Below, one piece after another: positions 17,503 to 26,808 of a stretch of 33,799 nt of DNA (positions are counted from its first letter, which is position 1; each line of letters begins with the position of its first letter). The position numbers were made by a program, and so were the translations under genes. Source of the stretch: an uncultured Eubacteriales bacterium (GTDB lineage: Bacteria > Bacillota > Clostridia > Oscillospirales > Acutalibacteraceae); contig CAKSSR010000023.1 of the NCBI GenBank assembly GCA_934489735.1, forward strand, positions 1 through 33,799, written 5' to 3'. Under the pieces are notes generated by a model that searched no databases, had not been told where the DNA came from, and saw nothing but the letters and a program-made list of their open reading frames with translations.

Positions 17503-17543
17503 TAAAAACAACCTTCCATGATATTCAAACATCACAGAAGGCT
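17503..17543 (-). terminator. Intrinsic terminator after rsgA
   Basis: A 15-bp stem (17510-17524 with 17529-17543, four G-U type pairs) closes a TTGA tetraloop and is followed on the minus strand by GTTTTTATT. It ends the rbgA-rsgA housekeeping unit just before the repeat-protein promoter. Confidence 0.9.
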
Positions 17544-17551
17544 TATATTTA

Positions 17552-18436
17552 TCAAAATCTTTTATTATTTTTCATTTCTTCAAGCAATGATATATAACTT
17601 TTATATCTTGATTCTTCTATTTCATTATCTCTTAAAGCTCTAAGTATCTCGCATTCTTTCTCACTTGTATGACTGCAGCTATTGAATTTACATTTTCCTC
17701 TATATTTATTAAATTCTCTAAAGTATTCTGGTATCATGTTGCAATCTATCTCAGATAGCCCACTCTTCTCTATGTCCACGGCAGAAAACCCTGGGGTGTC
17801 AGCTACATATCCTCCAAATAACTTAAAAAACTCAACTTCTCTCGTCGTATGCTTTCCTCTTCCCAATTTGTTGCTAATTTTCTGTGTCTTTAAGTTCAAT
17901 GAAGTGTCTATTGCATTCAAAAGCGTCGATTTTCCTACCCCGGAGTTACCTATGAAAGCACTTTTCTTACCATTTAAAGATTTTTTTATATTTTCTAAAT
18001 CACTTTCATCTTTTATAGAAAATTTATATGTCGTGAATCCAGCATTTGTATACATGTTGTATATATCTTCATGAGATTTCAAGTCTGTCTTAGTAATTAT
18101 TAATATTGGCTCTATGTCTTTGCTCTCTGCGACAACCAATAGCTTATCTATTACTAAAAAATTCGGATTTGGTTCGCATGTCGATATAACTACCATAATT
18201 TGATCTAAATTCGATACTTTAGGCCTCTTTAAAACATTCCTCCTCGGTAGTATTTCTTCTATCACTGCCTTATCATTTTCAAGTAAATTTATCTTTACTT
18301 CGTCACCCGGATAAAGCTGATTCTTCTTGCCTTTTAACGAACCTCTTCCTTTGCATTCATATATTTTGTCCCCCACGTCAACATAGAAGAATCCGCCTAT
18401 TCCTTTTATTATCATTCCACTTTCTATCTCAATCAT
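17552..18436 (-). CDS. rsgA: Ribosome small-subunit-dependent GTPase RsgA
   Basis: This is a circularly permuted GTPase that helps late 30S subunit maturation. Of its 294 residues, about the first 70 form the OB-fold. The G4-like motif TKTD comes before the P-loop GNSGVGKST and G3 DTPG, which is the permuted order that defines the family. The C-terminal zinc site is CKFNSCSHTSEKEC. Length is normal. The start overlaps the prkC stop by 8 nt, so the two are coupled, as in many Clostridia. The stop is followed directly by a strong terminator. In other Firmicutes rpe and thiN often follow; here the exported repeat-protein unit does. Confidence 0.97.
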   Translation of the reverse strand: MIEIESGMIIKGIGGFFYVDVGDKIYECKGRGSLKGKKNQLYPGDEVKINLLENDKAVIEEILPRRNVLKRPKVSNLDQIMVVISTCEPNPNFLVIDKLLVVAESKDIEPILIITKTDLKSHEDIYNMYTNAGFTTYKFSIKDESDLENIKKSLNGKKSAFIGNSGVGKSTLLNAIDTSLNLKTQKISNKLGRGKHTTREVEFFKLFGGYVADTPGFSAVDIEKSGLSEIDCNMIPEYFREFNKYRGKCKFNSCSHTSEKECEILRALRDNEIEESRYKSYISLLEEMKNNKRF

Positions 18437-20366
18437 CTCCTCTCTTATAAACTTCGCTCACATCATTTCTAGTCTTATTAAACGATACCGTCGCCGTATA
18501 GTACTCGCTGTCATTTACATATACAACTATTGTTTTGCTTTCTCCTACTTTCCCAGTTACGTCTATTTTATATCTACGTGATGTCAAATCCACTACGTCA
18601 GAATTCTGTTGGATCCCATCTACCATCACTTTAACATTTGCTGTCCCTTCTCCTCCTGGTAAAGCCATATTCAAAGTTTCTTTTTTTGTCCACGATCCAG
18701 AGCTTACTGTCAATTTTATTGATGTCCCCTTGTTTACGACTACCCCTGGCAATGGATCCGTAAATACAACTGTATTTTTTGCTATTTCACTCTCAACTGT
18801 TTCAATGCTGTAGGTCAATCCCAATTGTTCTAATGCACTCTTTGCATTGTCTAAGCTTGTATTTATCACATCTGGCACTTTTACTTTGTCATCTTTAGGT
18901 CCTTTGCTTATATAAACCTTCACCACCGTGTCTATCGGCACTTTAGATCCCTCTTTTGGATCTGTATCGACTACCACTCCTAATGCTACGTCATCATTGA
19001 ATACATACATCACATCACTTGAAAATCCGTACTCACTCAGCTTAGATTTTGCTGCATTTTCTAGCATTCCCTTTATGCTTGGTATAGCAACTAATGCCCC
19101 TGAGCTGTTCACGACTAATTTTATCGTCGCATTCTCTTTAACCTTCTTAGATCCTTCTTTAGGCGACTGGTTTAAAATATACCCTTCGTCTTTACTTGAA
19201 TCATAAGTATATTCAATATTCCATGCAAATTTGTACTTTGGATTGTTTTTTACGTCTTTTATATTCATTCCTATAAAGTTTGGCACTTCTACGTCTTTCG
19301 CATTACTATTTGAACATGAGTTAAATGCAAATATTGATAATATTATTGCAAATAATACCACTACTCCTGCAATTATGCTTGCTATCAATGGACCTTTAGA
19401 TTTCTTTTTCTTACTTTCTTCTGAGACATCAAAATTATCTCCATATCCAAGCTTCTGCGTCTCTTTTATATTAGATACTATATCTACATATTTTGTTGGA
19501 TTTTCATCATTTAAGTATCTATATTCAAACTTAATGCTTGGATTTTCTTTAAATTTCTCTATATCGCTCAACATGCTGTCAGCCGAAGCATACCTGTTGA
19601 TAGTTTCTTTCTGCATTGCCTTTAATACTATCTCTTCTAATCCTTCTGGGATGTCACTTTTTATTTCCCTTGGGGACACTGGCACTGTCTGAAGCTGCAT
19701 TATTGCTACCGAAACTGCATTATCTGCTTCAAAAGGTAGCCTTCCCGTTAACATTTCATAGAGCATTACTCCCACTGAGTATATGTCAGCTTGTTGAGTC
19801 ACTACATCGCCCCTTGCCTGTTCTGGCGCTATGTAATGGACTGATCCTATTGCCCTATCTGTCATTGTTCTAGTTTCATTTCTAGAAAATCTCGCTATGC
19901 CGAAGTCTGTTACTTTTATTGTCCCATCTGGTAGTAGCATTATATTCTGTGGCTTAATGTCCTTATGAATTACTCCTCTCTTATGCGCATGTGACAATGC
20001 CTTTAATATCTGAGAAGTAAAGTATACTGCTTCTTTCCATTTTATCTCTTTTTGTTGATTTATATAGTCTTTTAAAGTAATTCCATCCATGTATTCCATT
20101 ACTATATATTGAATTCTGTCTCCAAAACTCACATCATAGACATGTACTATGTTGGGATGAGATAAAATTGCTATTGCTTTTGATTCATTTTTAAATCTTC
20201 TTATAAACTCACTGTCTCCCAGATACTCGTCCTTAAGTATTTTTATAGCAACTATTCTATCGTCTATTATATCATAAGCTCGATAAACTAATGCCATTCC
20301 ACCTATTCCTATTAATTCCTTTATTTCATATCTACTATCCAGTCTTTTTCCACTATAATTATTCAC
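18429..20366 (-). CDS. prkC: PASTA-domain Ser/Thr protein kinase
   Basis: This is a membrane Ser/Thr kinase sensing peptidoglycan fragments and controlling growth, cell wall and germination. The kinase domain spans about residues 13-275: glycine loop GIGGMALVYR, Lys in VAIKILK, HKDIKPQN in place of HRD, DFGIAR and APEQ. One transmembrane helix lies near 327-350. Three PASTA domains follow outside the cell (about 355-420, 422-490 and 493-560), then a C-terminal extracellular domain of about 85 residues. The start is GTG at 20366 with GAAGG 9 nt upstream. A short ATG reading frame just before it stops after three codons. It follows the phosphatase gene stp by 28 nt and overlaps rsgA by 8 nt. 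It could phosphorylate RsgA or a PhoP-type regulator, but nothing here shows that. Confidence 0.97.
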   Translation of the reverse strand: MNNYSGKRLDSRYEIKELIGIGGMALVYRAYDIIDDRIVAIKILKDEYLGDSEFIRRFKNESKAIAILSHPNIVHVYDVSFGDRIQYIVMEYMDGITLKDYINQQKEIKWKEAVYFTSQILKALSHAHKRGVIHKDIKPQNIMLLPDGTIKVTDFGIARFSRNETRTMTDRAIGSVHYIAPEQARGDVVTQQADIYSVGVMLYEMLTGRLPFEADNAVSVAIMQLQTVPVSPREIKSDIPEGLEEIVLKAMQKETINRYASADSMLSDIEKFKENPSIKFEYRYLNDENPTKYVDIVSNIKETQKLGYGDNFDVSEESKKKKSKGPLIASIIAGVVVLFAIILSIFAFNSCSNSNAKDVEVPNFIGMNIKDVKNNPKYKFAWNIEYTYDSSKDEGYILNQSPKEGSKKVKENATIKLVVNSSGALVAIPSIKGMLENAAKSKLSEYGFSSDVMYVFNDDVALGVVVDTDPKEGSKVPIDTVVKVYISKGPKDDKVKVPDVINTSLDNAKSALEQLGLTYSIETVESEIAKNTVVFTDPLPGVVVNKGTSIKLTVSSGSWTKKETLNMALPGGEGTANVKVMVDGIQQNSDVVDLTSRRYKIDVTGKVGESKTIVVYVNDSEYYTATVSFNKTRNDVSEVYKRGDD

Positions 20367-20394
20367 TCATTTATACCTTCTTTCAAACAAAAAG

Positions 20395-21108
20395 TTATTT
20401 TCTTATTAAAACTGCAGTAATATTGTCTTTCCCGCCTAGGTCATTTGCTTCTTTTATGCATCCAGACACTGCTTCTTCATCATTTTCTGAACTTAATATT
20501 ATATCTTTTATTCTTTCTGGACCCAAATAGTTTACCAAACCGTCAGTACATATAAATATACTATTGAAGTCTGATAAACTTATATAATCTACAATAACAT
20601 TCTCTTCCGTCCCAACCGCTCTCGTAATTATATTCTTTCTTGGATGAGTCTTTGCTTCCTCATATGTGATTTCCCCAATTTTTATCATTTCTTCTACCAT
20701 AGAATGATCAGAAGTTACTTGAGTTATTGAGTCGTCGTGAATTTTGTAAACCCTTCCGTCGCCAACGTGTGCAATATGTGCAATATCATCTTTTATTATG
20801 CATAAATCAACGGTAGTTCCCATTCCATAAAGGTATCCATTAGTTAATGATTCTGAATATATCCTTTCATTTGCTATCTTTATAGACTCTTTTAGTAATT
20901 CATCCATATCTTTAGACTCTTTATTTTCTAAAATATACTTACTTATCAAGTCTACGGACATTTTACTTGCTATGCTTCCGCCATTATGTCCTCCCATACC
21001 ATCACAAACTATAACAAATGACAGCTCTTCATAAGTACCAATCTTAAAATTATCTTGATTTTCTTCTCTAATTCTTCCTATATCTGTCTTTCCGTATATA
21101 CTAATCAA
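20395..21108 (-). CDS. stp: PP2C-family Ser/Thr phosphatase (PrkC partner)
   Basis: This is a 237-residue PPM/PP2C phosphatase that reverses PrkC phosphorylation in the cytoplasm. Metal-binding motifs are ENQDN near the start, VCDGMGGHNGG, HVGDGRVY, CTDGL and GKDNIT, all in family order. The start is TTG at 21108, 6 nt after the GGTGGAT-type ribosome site. It lies 21 nt after rlmN and 28 nt before prkC, the classic stp-prkC pair (prpC in Bacillus). Confidence 0.96.
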   Translation of the reverse strand: MISIYGKTDIGRIREENQDNFKIGTYEELSFVIVCDGMGGHNGGSIASKMSVDLISKYILENKESKDMDELLKESIKIANERIYSESLTNGYLYGMGTTVDLCIIKDDIAHIAHVGDGRVYKIHDDSITQVTSDHSMVEEMIKIGEITYEEAKTHPRKNIITRAVGTEENVIVDYISLSDFNSIFICTDGLVNYLGPERIKDIILSSENDEEAVSGCIKEANDLGGKDNITAVLIRK

Positions 21109-21129
21109 ATGGCATCCACCCCCATGCTT

Positions 21130-22164
21130 TCATATACCTTTCGTTTCTTGATGATGCCTCTTTAGTTGTCCACAAGATGCATTTATATCACTTCCCAATG
21201 TCCTTCTGATCGTAGATACTATACCATTTTTATTTAATATATCCATAAAAATTTCTATATTAGACTTAGAAGATTTCTTCAGATTTATCCCATTTACTGC
21301 ATTCAGAGGAATTAAGTTCACATGGCATTGCATTTTTGATAAAAGTTCTTTAAGCTCATATGCGCACTTCTTACTGTCGTTAACGCCTTCTATCATTGCA
21401 TATTCAAATGAAATCCTTCTCCCTGTAGTATTATAATAATTCTTACATGAATCAATCAATTTTTCTATTGGCCACTTCTTGTTAACTGGCATTATCTCAT
21501 TTCTTATATCATTATTAGGCGCATGTAGAGAGACAGACAATGTTATGCCTAAGTTTTCCTTAGCCAATCTATCTATTTTATCAACCAAACCACATGTTGA
21601 TACAGATATATGTCTAATTCCTATATTAATTCCTTCATCTGATGATACCAATCTAAGGAATCTTAATACATTGTCATAATTATCAAGTGGTTCTCCCATT
21701 CCCATTAAAACTATGTTCGATATCCTTAATCCAAGGTCCCTTTGAGCTGAAGTTATCTGTGCTAACATTTCTGATGCCGTCAAGTTCCTAGAAAATCCCG
21801 ACTTACCTGTGCAGCAGAACTTACATCCCATTTTGCAACCCACTTGTGATGATATGCACATAGAATATCCATGGTTATACTTCATCAATACTGCTTCTAT
21901 CAACTCTCCGTCATTCAATTCAAATAAGTATTTCACCGTTTCGTCAATAGATGACTCCAGTTTCTTATATATCTTGGCATTTGCTATATAATACTTACTT
22001 TTCAATTCCAATATCAAACTATTCGGCACATTAGTCATTTCTTCAAAGGATTCTACTCCTTTATGAAGCCAACTAAATATTTGTTTAGCTCTATATGAAG
22101 GCAAATTGCTAAATTCTTGTTTCAGTTCTTCCAATTGCATAGACTTTATATCAATAAGATCCAT
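21130..22164 (-). CDS. rlmN: 23S rRNA / tRNA adenine-C2 methyltransferase RlmN
   Basis: This radical-SAM enzyme methylates A2503 of 23S rRNA and A37 of some tRNAs. It has 344 residues. The iron-sulfur motif is CKMGCKFCCTGKSGFSRN (CxxxCxxC). The SAM-binding GMGEPLDN and the C-terminal catalytic Cys in NASCGQL are present, so the enzyme looks intact. It starts 3 nt after rsmB, within the housekeeping unit. Confidence 0.97.
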   Translation of the reverse strand: MDLIDIKSMQLEELKQEFSNLPSYRAKQIFSWLHKGVESFEEMTNVPNSLILELKSKYYIANAKIYKKLESSIDETVKYLFELNDGELIEAVLMKYNHGYSMCISSQVGCKMGCKFCCTGKSGFSRNLTASEMLAQITSAQRDLGLRISNIVLMGMGEPLDNYDNVLRFLRLVSSDEGINIGIRHISVSTCGLVDKIDRLAKENLGITLSVSLHAPNNDIRNEIMPVNKKWPIEKLIDSCKNYYNTTGRRISFEYAMIEGVNDSKKCAYELKELLSKMQCHVNLIPLNAVNGINLKKSSKSNIEIFMDILNKNGIVSTIRRTLGSDINASCGQLKRHHQETKGI

Positions 22165-22167
22165 AAA

Positions 22168-23514
22168 TTACTCTTTCCCTACCTTTACTCTTTTAAATGC
22201 AGCTACAAAAAATCCATCTGTATTATAGTCCCCAAATGGCATAATAGTCAACTGGTTCTTTTTTTCATCAATTACTCGTTCTATTCCATTGACTTTTACT
22301 TCAACCGGTTCAAATTCTTCATTTTCCTTTAAAAATTTATCAGCGATATCATTATTTTCTTCTCTATTTATCGTGCACGTAGAATATATCAATGTTCCCC
22401 CAAGCTTCACAGCGTCTTTTACATTTGATAATATTTTATACTGGATTTCAGTAATATTCTTTATTTCCTCATACTTTTTATATTTTATTTCAGGCTTTTT
22501 CCTTACGACTCCAAGCCCTGAGCAAGGCACATCGCATAAAACTTTATCAAATTTCTCTATTTCTTTAAAGCTAAATGCTGAAGAATCGCACACTTTTGCT
22601 TCTATAATTGATATTCCTAGTCTTTTTGCCCCACTTTTTACTAAATTTATCTTTGATTCATAGAGGTCAAATGATAATATCTTTCCATTGTCTTTCATAA
22701 TCTCTGCAATAGTAAATGATTTCCCTCCCGGTGCTGAACATGCGTCTAATATTCTTTCTCCTGCCTTAGGATTTAGAACCTCGCAGCATATCTGGGATGA
22801 TAAATTTTCTATATGGAAGTCTCCATTTCTAAATTGTTCTAATCGATCTAGTGACCCCACCTTTTTTAAGTCAATAGAATCTTTTAATAATCCTTTGCTC
22901 GCCTGTATTCCTTTCTCTTTCAATGAAAATAATAAATTATCTGTGCTTGTCTTCAAAGTGTTGACTCTAGCCGAAATACTTCCGACATTCAATGCAGACT
23001 CTAGTATTTTAATAGTCACATCTTTCCCATATGATCTCAACCATAAGTCAATCAATTCTTCATTGCATGAATATCTTATTGATAGATTCTTACTACTTTC
23101 TTTAGTTGGTAAGTCGATATTCTTATTTCTTGCAACATTTCTTAAAATTGCATTAACAAATCCAATGCTGCTATGTAATTTTAATGCTTTAGTCAAATTT
23201 ACAATCTCATTTACAGCCGAGAAGTCAGGTATCTTGTCCATATATACAATCTGATATATCCCCATTTGAAGCAATATCAATACTTCGTCTGATATATTAT
23301 TAAGTTTTATCTTAGAAAACTTAGATATAATATACCTCAGGCTCAATTTTCTTTCTATGACTCCATAAAATATAGATGTACATAATGCTCTGTCATTTGA
23401 TTCCATCCTGGATTCATTCAAAATCTTATCTATGACAATATTTGAATACCCTCCATTAAAATATACTTCCCATAAGCCTTTATACGCCCAATATCTTGAA
23501 TTCTTTACTTGCAT
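22168..23514 (-). CDS. rsmB: 16S rRNA m5C967 methyltransferase RsmB
   Basis: This SAM-dependent rRNA methyltransferase has 448 residues. An N-terminal NusB-like RNA-binding domain (about 1-140) precedes the Rossmann domain. Motifs seen are ACSAPGGKSF (SAM binding), DVPCSGLGVVRKKP (motif IV Cys) and YSTCTINREEN (motif VI Cys). ATG at 23514 has GGAGGGAATA directly ahead. The gene overlaps the end of rnhB by 35 nt, which suggests coupled translation. Confidence 0.97.
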   Translation of the reverse strand: MQVKNSRYWAYKGLWEVYFNGGYSNIVIDKILNESRMESNDRALCTSIFYGVIERKLSLRYIISKFSKIKLNNISDEVLILLQMGIYQIVYMDKIPDFSAVNEIVNLTKALKLHSSIGFVNAILRNVARNKNIDLPTKESSKNLSIRYSCNEELIDLWLRSYGKDVTIKILESALNVGSISARVNTLKTSTDNLLFSLKEKGIQASKGLLKDSIDLKKVGSLDRLEQFRNGDFHIENLSSQICCEVLNPKAGERILDACSAPGGKSFTIAEIMKDNGKILSFDLYESKINLVKSGAKRLGISIIEAKVCDSSAFSFKEIEKFDKVLCDVPCSGLGVVRKKPEIKYKKYEEIKNITEIQYKILSNVKDAVKLGGTLIYSTCTINREENNDIADKFLKENEEFEPVEVKVNGIERVIDEKKNQLTIMPFGDYNTDGFFVAAFKRVKVGKE

Positions 23515-24130
23515 TATTCCCTCCGTGACAAATTATATTCTTTAAAAAAGTTTTTCTATGGATATCACATATCCCATGCTTTTCTATCATTTCATAATGT
23601 AGCGCAGTGCCATATCCTTTATGCTTGTCAAATCTGTATTCAGGATACTTTAATGACAGTTCTTCCATCATTCTATCTCTCGTCACTTTTGCTATAATAG
23701 ATGCACATGCTATAGACATGCTCTTACTGTCTCCCTTTACTATTGCTCTCGCTTGTATCCCCTCGAAATCAGGAAGCCTGTTCCCATCTACCAATATCAT
23801 ATCAGGCTTAAATTTTAGATTACTAACTGCTTCCTTCATAGCAACATATGTTGCATTTAATATATTTATGTCATCTATTACCTTCTCGTTAACTATTCCT
23901 ATGCCATATGATAATGATTTATTAATTATTATATCATAAAGTTTGTCTCTTTTCTTGGGCGAAAGCTTCTTAGAGTCGTTCACTCCTTCTATAATTGCAT
24001 CTTCCTCCAATATGACTGCTGCAGCAACTACAGGTCCTGCCAATGGTCCTCTTCCTGCTTCATCAACTCCGCATATTATTTTATGTCCATTCTTTTGTCT
24101 TTCTTCATTTTCATAAAAAAGCCAGTCCAT
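23480..24130 (-). CDS. rnhB: Ribonuclease HII
   Basis: It cleaves RNA in RNA-DNA hybrids and single ribonucleotides in DNA. Of its 216 residues, the type 2 signature GVDEAGRGPLAGPV near residue 21 supplies the first Asp-Glu pair. The next catalytic Asp is in MILVDGNRLP, and the C-terminal part has SIIAKVTRDR. Length is usual. It lies 17 nt after rbgA and overlaps rsmB. Confidence 0.97.
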   Translation of the reverse strand: MDWLFYENEERQKNGHKIICGVDEAGRGPLAGPVVAAAVILEEDAIIEGVNDSKKLSPKKRDKLYDIIINKSLSYGIGIVNEKVIDDINILNATYVAMKEAVSNLKFKPDMILVDGNRLPDFEGIQARAIVKGDSKSMSIACASIIAKVTRDRMMEELSLKYPEYRFDKHKGYGTALHYEMIEKHGICDIHRKTFLKNIICHGGNNASKEFKILGV

Positions 24131-24147
24131 TTATTTCATGTTCCTTT

Positions 24148-25026
24148 CTAATTTACCTTTTCCAACGTAATATTTCCTATCTTGCATGATCTAAATTCAT
24201 CTAATAACATAGTCGTCGCCTGTTCTATATTGACTATTCCTCCTGGTAATAACATTCCCCTTTTCTTCCCTATCAATTCAACCAATTCATATCCTTTTAA
24301 GTCATTAATTTTTTCTTTTTCCAACTTAAATCTGTCGCATAAAAGGTCTAAGTAATTGTCTCTTAGGAATGTCGCTAATTCAAAAGACAAATCCTCTGTA
24401 TTGATAATCGAATCTTTAATCGCCCCTGTGATAGCTAAGTTTCTTCCCGTCTCTTCATCAAACTTTGGCCATAACACGCCGGGCGTATCCAATAATTCCA
24501 AATCCTTATCGACATTAAACCACTGTTGAACTCTAGTTACTCCCGGTCGATTCTCACATTTAGCCTTGTTCTTTCCTATCAATTTATTTATAAGTGATGA
24601 CTTCCCGACATTTGGTATTCCAACTATCATCACTCTTATCTTTCTGCCTTTCATTCCTATTGCGTTCCATTTCTCTATCTTATCGCTCATCACTTTTTTT
24701 ATTTCATTTATAAGTTTGTTTGTTCCCTTTCCCTTTTTTGAGTCGATTGCTATTGCATTGATCCCATTTGATTTGTATTTATTGATCCAATTTGAAGTTT
24801 CGTTCATATCTGCCATGTCAGATTTGTTTAAAATTATTATTCTTCTCTTCTGATTAATTATTTTGTCTATCTTTGGATTCCTGCTGCTCACTGGTATTCT
24901 AGAGTCTATTAATTCTAGTACTATATCGCACAATTTCAAACTCTCTCTTATTTTCCTTTCAGTCTTGGCCATATGCCCCGGAAACCAATTTATGTTGACT
25001 TTGCTTTCGTCGTTCATTACTTTCAT
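24148..25026 (-). CDS. rbgA: Ribosome biogenesis GTPase RbgA (YlqF)
   Basis: This circularly permuted GTPase is needed for assembly of the 50S subunit (uL16 stage). It begins with INWFPGHMAKTERK, then G4 NKSD, P-loop GIPNVGKSSL and G3 DTPGVLWP, followed by the C-terminal ANTAR-like domain. The start is uncertain. ATG at 25026 is used here; TTG 25038, GTG 25029 (10 nt after AAAGG) and ATG 25017 are also in frame and change only the first residues. It lies between the Vat-type gene and rnhB; lepB-rbgA-rnhB order is common in Clostridia. Confidence 0.95.
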   Translation of the reverse strand: MKVMNDESKVNINWFPGHMAKTERKIRESLKLCDIVLELIDSRIPVSSRNPKIDKIINQKRRIIILNKSDMADMNETSNWINKYKSNGINAIAIDSKKGKGTNKLINEIKKVMSDKIEKWNAIGMKGRKIRVMIVGIPNVGKSSLINKLIGKNKAKCENRPGVTRVQQWFNVDKDLELLDTPGVLWPKFDEETGRNLAITGAIKDSIINTEDLSFELATFLRDNYLDLLCDRFKLEKEKINDLKGYELVELIGKKRGMLLPGGIVNIEQATTMLLDEFRSCKIGNITLEKVN

Positions 25027-25051
25027 CACTTTTTTCAAGCCTTTCTCAAGT

Positions 25052-25681
25052 CTAAATAAATTTTACTAACTCTTTCTTTACATTTTCTAAGTCACTCGAT
25101 ACAAGCAGTGGTATTAAGTTGTTTATTTCCTCTACACTTTTGTCCCACCACTTCAATTTCTTCATTATTTCAATTAGTTCATTATCAAATCTTTTTCTTA
25201 CTTCCTTAGCAGGATTACCTACCGCTACCGTATATGCCTCTACGTCACTTCCGACAACACTGTTTGCACCTATTATTGCCCCATCACCAATCCTAACTCC
25301 TGGAAGTATAGTTGCATTCTGTCCGATCCACACATCATTACCAATAACTGTGTCCCCTTTAATCGGCATCTCTTCCATCGCTGGAATTTCTTGATCCCAG
25401 CCTTCCAAAGTATAAAATGGATAAGTCGAAACTGAATTCAATTTGTGATTTGCTCCATTCATTACAAACTCAACGCCTGCAGCTATCTGACAAAACTTCC
25501 CTATAATCAGCTTGTCATTGATAAAATCGTAGTGGTGCGTCACATGGCTCTCAAATTCTGAGTCAGCTATATATGTAAAGTCTCCTACAATTATATTATT
25601 TCTATTCTTTATCGTCGGTTTCACATATATTTCTTTGTCATATCCTTTTATCGGATGTATAATATTAGGATCTGGCAGCAT
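25052..25681 (-). CDS. Vat-type xenobiotic acetyltransferase (putative streptogramin A acetyltransferase)
   Basis: This is a 209-residue left-handed beta-helix acetyltransferase of the Vat/CatB family. Shared Vat features are the opening LPDPNIIHPIKG, KLIIGKFCQIAAG, FVMNGANHKL with the catalytic His at 79, STYPF, and the hexapeptide run GNDVWIGQNATILPGVRIGD. Established Vat enzymes acetylate streptogramin A antibiotics using acetyl-CoA. Distant homologues may act on other substrates, so resistance is likely but not certain. It sits inside the lepB-rbgA housekeeping cluster with no mobile-element remnants visible nearby. GGAG lies 13 nt before the ATG, rather far. Confidence 0.85.
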   Translation of the reverse strand: MLPDPNIIHPIKGYDKEIYVKPTIKNRNNIIVGDFTYIADSEFESHVTHHYDFINDKLIIGKFCQIAAGVEFVMNGANHKLNSVSTYPFYTLEGWDQEIPAMEEMPIKGDTVIGNDVWIGQNATILPGVRIGDGAIIGANSVVGSDVEAYTVAVGNPAKEVRKRFDNELIEIMKKLKWWDKSVEEINNLIPLLVSSDLENVKKELVKFI

Positions 25682-25736
25682 AATTTCAAGATTTCTCCTT
25701 TCAATTCACGTCTATTGCTTAATATTTCATTCAAGC

Positions 25737-25768
25737 AAATAAAAAATGCCACCCGAAAGCAGCACATT
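25737..25768 (-). terminator. Possible terminator after lepB
   Basis: On the minus strand AAATGT pairs with GGCATTT around a bulged inner stem (TGC / GGG) and is followed by a TTTTTT run. The stem is imperfect. It lies in the 147-nt gap between lepB and the Vat-type gene, which has no other clear signal. Confidence 0.45.
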
Positions 25769-25828
25769 TTCTCCATAAGAGTGAATTTTTTAACCTAAAT
25801 TACAAATTTTTTAAAGTATATAATGAGC

Positions 25829-26416
25829 TCACTTAACTATTCCAAACCTATCAAATGGAAATATTCTAAATAATACTTTCCCAACAATATCTCTTTCATC
25901 TATAAATCCTATTTCTTTATATCTACTGTCTTTAGATTTGATTCTATTATCTCCCAAAACAAATACTTTTCCTTCTGGCACTGTGCATGGCAATTCCATA
26001 TCTGCAGCTATAGTATAGTTAGTATTTGAATACATTCCATAGAAAGAGTCGTCCTCTCCTAATATATTACTTGCATACGGTTCAGAGATTGCTTCGCCAT
26101 CGACTATTACCTTTCCATTTTTTATATCAACTGTCTGCCTTCCGGTCGCTATTACTCTCTTTACTATACTAGATTCTACTCCGTCTTGATGTATTACAAT
26201 AACATCTCTAACTTTTGGTTGATAAAACATAGTGGAGACCATAATATGATCGCCTTCTTGAAGGGTATTAAGCATTGATTTCTGATGAACTCCAAATTGT
26301 CTCAACATAAACATGTTGACTAGTACTACAACTATATATGCAATAATGATAGGCTCACCCCAGTTAAAGCATCCCTTCATAAATGATAAATATTTTCTAT
26401 TAACTTTCTTTGCCAT
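25829..26416 (-). CDS. lepB: Signal peptidase I
   Basis: It cleaves Sec signal peptides at the outer face of the membrane and so should process the many exported proteins coded here. It has 195 residues and one N-terminal membrane helix (about 18-38). The catalytic Ser is in QKSMLNTL (Asn replaces the usual Pro after SML) and the catalytic Lys is in SIVKRVIA. The GDNRIKSKDSR box completes the S26 signature. It is transcribed from its own region and followed by a possible terminator. Its place near rplS and rbgA is the usual one in Firmicutes. Confidence 0.96.
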   Translation of the reverse strand: MAKKVNRKYLSFMKGCFNWGEPIIIAYIVVVLVNMFMLRQFGVHQKSMLNTLQEGDHIMVSTMFYQPKVRDVIVIHQDGVESSIVKRVIATGRQTVDIKNGKVIVDGEAISEPYASNILGEDDSFYGMYSNTNYTIAADMELPCTVPEGKVFVLGDNRIKSKDSRYKEIGFIDERDIVGKVLFRIFPFDRFGIVK

Positions 26417-26808
26417 AGTACATCAGTTGCTACTCAATATAGACAAATATATCCTTTTTTCTGATATTTCAATATTATTTCAATATAAATTTTCATCTAT
26501 TTCATACACAGCCGAATATAGAAAGTTCCCAACGCTTGTAAAATCTCAGCTAATTTCTACAAACTACTTGATGATCATCAATTTTTTGCTTTTTATATAG
26601 GATATTTTGTCAAGTAGCTCTCCCCTCTTATCAAAAATTCGTTATGTAATTAAAAATAGTTACTAATAAAATTAATGCAGGTGCTAAAAATTTACCACAA
26701 TTATTTGAAAAATCTCTACTGGACATTGCAGTAACATAACCCTTTTAAACAAAAGAATCTAAATCCCCTCAAATTATGTTAAAAATTTGCACCTTTTAAT
26801 TATAAAAA
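26417..26808. other. Intergenic region between rplS and lepB (392 bp)
   Basis: I see no gene here. Besides the lepB promoter it holds a perfect 14-bp palindrome TTGATGATCATCAA (26568-26581) nested in an 8-bp inverted repeat CTACTTGA (26564-26571) / TCAAGTAG (26610-26617). An AT-only hairpin overlaps the rplS stop (about 26800-26816). AGGTGC near 26786-26791 and GCACCT near 26679-26685 could pair across a long loop. None is a convincing terminator or riboswitch. Confidence 0.6.
26515..26542 (-). promoter_or_regulatory. Putative SigA promoter of lepB
   Basis: TTTACA (plus-strand 26537-26542) and TATATT (26515-26520) are 16 bp apart, each matching consensus at 5 of 6 positions, about 100 bp upstream of the lepB start. 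The leader then carries a tandem TATTGAAATA repeat. Confidence 0.5.

Noticed and set aside
26560..26620. Nested palindrome upstream of lepB as a terminator or riboswitch
   Set aside because: The 14-bp palindrome has no loop, the outer arms are only 8 bp, and no known aptamer core is visible.
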